Origin: Reddybacter sp041622675
GTDB taxonomy: Bacteria; Pseudomonadota; Gammaproteobacteria; Pseudomonadales; Porticoccaceae
Reading direction: 5' to 3'
Assembly (NCBI GenBank): GCA_041622675.1
Contig: JBFJYH010000003.1
Location: 42,678 to 106,677 of the forward strand
Length of the DNA: 64,000 bases
Part shown: one piece after another, positions 62,472 to 64,000 of the stretch
Numbering within the stretch: the stretch's first letter is position 1
Layout: each line of letters starts with the position of its first letter
Made by a program: the position numbers and the translations under genes
The notes under the pieces: generated by a model
Seen by the model: the letters and a program-made list of their open reading frames with translations, nothing else
Database searches by the model: none
What the model was told of the DNA's origin: nothing

Positions 62472-63230
62472 TCAACGCCCCTTCCAAGCGGGTGGGCGCT
62501 TTTCAAAAAAAGCAGCGACCCCCTCTTTTGCATCGTGAGATTCATCAATGATTCGCTTTGCTTTGGCTGTTAAAGCCCAGCCTTGCTCATCATCGGCAGA
62601 GGCCAAGGCGTCGATAGCCTGTAGAGATTGCTGGACTGAAACTGGGGAGTTGGCAGTGATTTGTGCAGCCAGTGCTAGTGCTGTTTGTAGTGCCTCTCCC
62701 GGTTCACAGAGTTGGTTGATCATTCCGTGGCGGTGCCCCTCTGTAGGCGATAGTTCGGCACCGGTGAGCATCACTTGTTTGGCAATATTGAGCGGTAGTA
62801 CGCGACTGGCGCGAAAGATAGCGCCGCTGGTGGCTACTAAGCCTCGTTTGACCTCGGGCAGGCCGAAGCGTGCATTCGTTGCGGCAACGATCATGTCGCA
62901 GGCCATGGCCACTTCAAAGCCACCGCCAAAGGCGACACCCTCAACAGCCGCAATTAAGGGTTTGGTACGAGTGCGGCCCACCACGCCATAAACACCACCG
63001 CGTTTGGTCGGTGTTCCTGAGGTGGCGGCCATGTCGGTGCCCGCACAAAACATCTCTGGTCCACCGGTAATAATAGCGGCCCACAGGTCTGACTCATCTT
63101 CGAGACGGTTGAGAGCCGCATCCAAAGCTAAGGTCATTTCCCCATCAATGGCATTGCGTTTAGAGGGACGAGTCATGGTGATGATCAGGACGTGGTCCTG
63201 CACTGCCAGTTGGGTTCGCTGTTCGGCCAT
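62472..63230 (-). CDS. enoyl-CoA hydratase/isomerase family protein (second)
   Basis: A 252-residue crotonase. Oxyanion-hole elements are FCAGTDMAAT and EGVAFGGGFEVAMACDMIVAA. A glutamate in the LPEVKRGLVATSG segment is retained; the second catalytic position has no obvious acidic residue, so its exact reaction is uncertain. It is divergent from the acyl-CoA dehydrogenase pseudogene and may belong to the same degraded pathway. Confidence 0.9.
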   Translation of the reverse strand: MAEQRTQLAVQDHVLIITMTRPSKRNAIDGEMTLALDAALNRLEDESDLWAAIITGGPEMFCAGTDMAATSGTPTKRGGVYGVVGRTRTKPLIAAVEGVAFGGGFEVAMACDMIVAATNARFGLPEVKRGLVATSGAIFRASRVLPLNIAKQVMLTGAELSPTEGHRHGMINQLCEPGEALQTALALAAQITANSPVSVQQSLQAIDALASADDEQGWALTAKAKRIIDESHDAKEGVAAFFEKRPPAWKGR

Positions 63231-63377
63231 AGGTGTTCCCCTGCAAGCGCTTTAGTTAAAAATGGGTTGAAGATGGATTAGATTCTTTAACCAGTGTAAA
63301 AATTCTAATCGCGTAAATCCAGATGATATTGCCAGCAAAGTTAACGCCGTGTCGGCAGATGCAATGTTCGTTACTAT

Positions 63378-64000
63378 ATGGCTACGCTAGAGATACGTTA
63401 TAGATATGTTATAGCGGCGTTCAGTCGCTATTTTAACGCAGCATGGGCACAAAATGGCTTTCGTGCAAAGACCTCAATAAAGGATAAGCCCAAGGATTTC
63501 TCCCTTAGTCACGAACAACAAATGATTTACCACTATGGCGACAATCTACTGAAAGAGTTTGGTCGTGACTATTGGCTTGATTGTGCCGAGCACCGGACCT
63601 TTCCCACAGCGATGTACAAGCGAGTCGCAGAGGATGGCTTTGTCGGCATTATGGTGCCTGAGAGTGATGGCGGGGCCGGGCTAGGTATGCTCGAAATGGT
63701 GTTATTGTAAGAGGGCTTAGCCAATGCAGGTATTCCCCTGCAAAGTTTGGTGGTGGGTGCCACCATGTCACTTGGCCCGATTGGTAAATATGGTACGGCT
63801 GTGCAAAAGGAGAAATATTTACCCGCAGGTTGTGTTGGCGATATCCGCTTTTGCTTTGCTATTACCGAACCCGAACCCGAACCCGAACCCGAACCCGAAC
63901 CCGAACCCGAACCCGAACCCGAACCCGAACCCGAACCCGAACCCGAACCCGAACCCGAACCCGAACCCGAACCCGAACCCGAACCCGAACCCGAACCCGA
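63378..64000 (+). pseudogene. acyl-CoA dehydrogenase with in-frame stop and hexanucleotide expansion (runs out of window)
   Basis: From about residue 38 the sequence is a normal acyl-CoA dehydrogenase N-terminal domain (FSLSHEQQMIYHYGDNLL, GFVGIMVPESDGGAGLGMLE). A TAA at 63708-63710 interrupts an expected LLEEGLANAG; the sequence then stays in the same frame to [11 protein letters not shown], the conserved motif before the flavin-binding loop. There the codons become an unbroken (Pro-Glu) run to the window edge. The first ~37 residues do not look like family sequence, so the true start may be lost as well. Confidence 0.88.
63867..64000 (+). repeat. hexanucleotide tandem repeat (GAACCC)n
   Basis: Perfect repeats of GAACCC run from 63867 to the last base, just over 22 copies, with no variant seen. 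The array is open at the window end, so its full length is unknown. In the gene frame it encodes alternating Glu-Pro. Confidence 0.95.

Noticed and set aside
63867..64000. CRISPR array
   Set aside because: The array is a perfect hexanucleotide without spacers and is in frame with a dehydrogenase gene.

Overview
The window looks like chromosomal DNA of a marine, mildly halophilic gammaproteobacterium. The reasons are an ectABCD-ask ectoine/hydroxyectoine cluster, NhaA and solute:sodium symporters, a TamA/TamB pair, a TonB-dependent receptor under a TPP riboswitch, and crotonase/SDR/acyl-CoA dehydrogenase genes of the type found in Cellvibrionales-like bacteria. The taxonomic placement is inference. 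No rRNA, tRNA, phage, IS element or CRISPR array was seen.

Layout. 1-2100 (minus strand): a heat-shock cassette with a sigma32-like promoter, a ROSE-like RNA thermometer, two small heat-shock proteins and an HtrA protease cut by the window edge. 2496-2755: a frameshifted gene remnant. 2894-8510 (minus): aconitase, fumarase and a dicarboxylate/amino-acid symporter. 8666-16744 (minus): TamB, TamA, an MscS channel, a DUF432-like protein and a PsiE-like protein. 17208-23350 (plus): a tightly packed ion-flux cluster of CorA, large MscS, small MscS-like protein, an MgtE-like protein without membrane domain, and full MgtE. A DUF21/CNNM protein follows after an MFS transporter. 26178-28395: two small secreted proteins flanking an orphan Anbu proteasome-like hydrolase. 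28560-32537: acetate kinase and phosphoketolase. 32647-36862 (minus): a LOG-family protein, a deletion-scarred metallo-beta-lactamase pseudogene and a compact RimB-RimK-aspartoacylase-like operon.

37125-45943 is an extended ectoine locus: divergent EctR-like MarR regulator, ectA, ectB, ectC, ectD, a DksA/TraR-type zinc-finger protein, Ask_Ect, a membrane-anchored TPR protein, a DUF2391-like membrane protein and a PutP-type symporter. NhaA follows. 47524-56892 holds housekeeping genes (DUF2970, RsuA, SDR, O-methyltransferase, DinB, glutamate dehydrogenase, ArgS, Tag, Ppa) and a MOSC pseudogene with three lesions. 57184-61302 is a thiamine-salvage operon: TPP riboswitch, TonB receptor, thiamine-binding protein, PnuT-type permease and thiamine-kinase-like protein. 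The window ends with two enoyl-CoA hydratases and an acyl-CoA dehydrogenase pseudogene that has an in-frame stop and runs into a CCCGAA hexanucleotide expansion reaching the last base.

The main themes are osmotic and ionic stress (ectoine locus, NhaA, at least three MscS-type proteins, CorA/MgtE/CNNM), proteostasis stress (sHSPs, HtrA, Anbu) and active gene decay (four pseudogenes). The observations most worth following are the CorA-MscS-MgtE cluster with its soluble MgtE paralogue, the DksA-like protein inside the ectoine operon, and the CCCGAA expansion.
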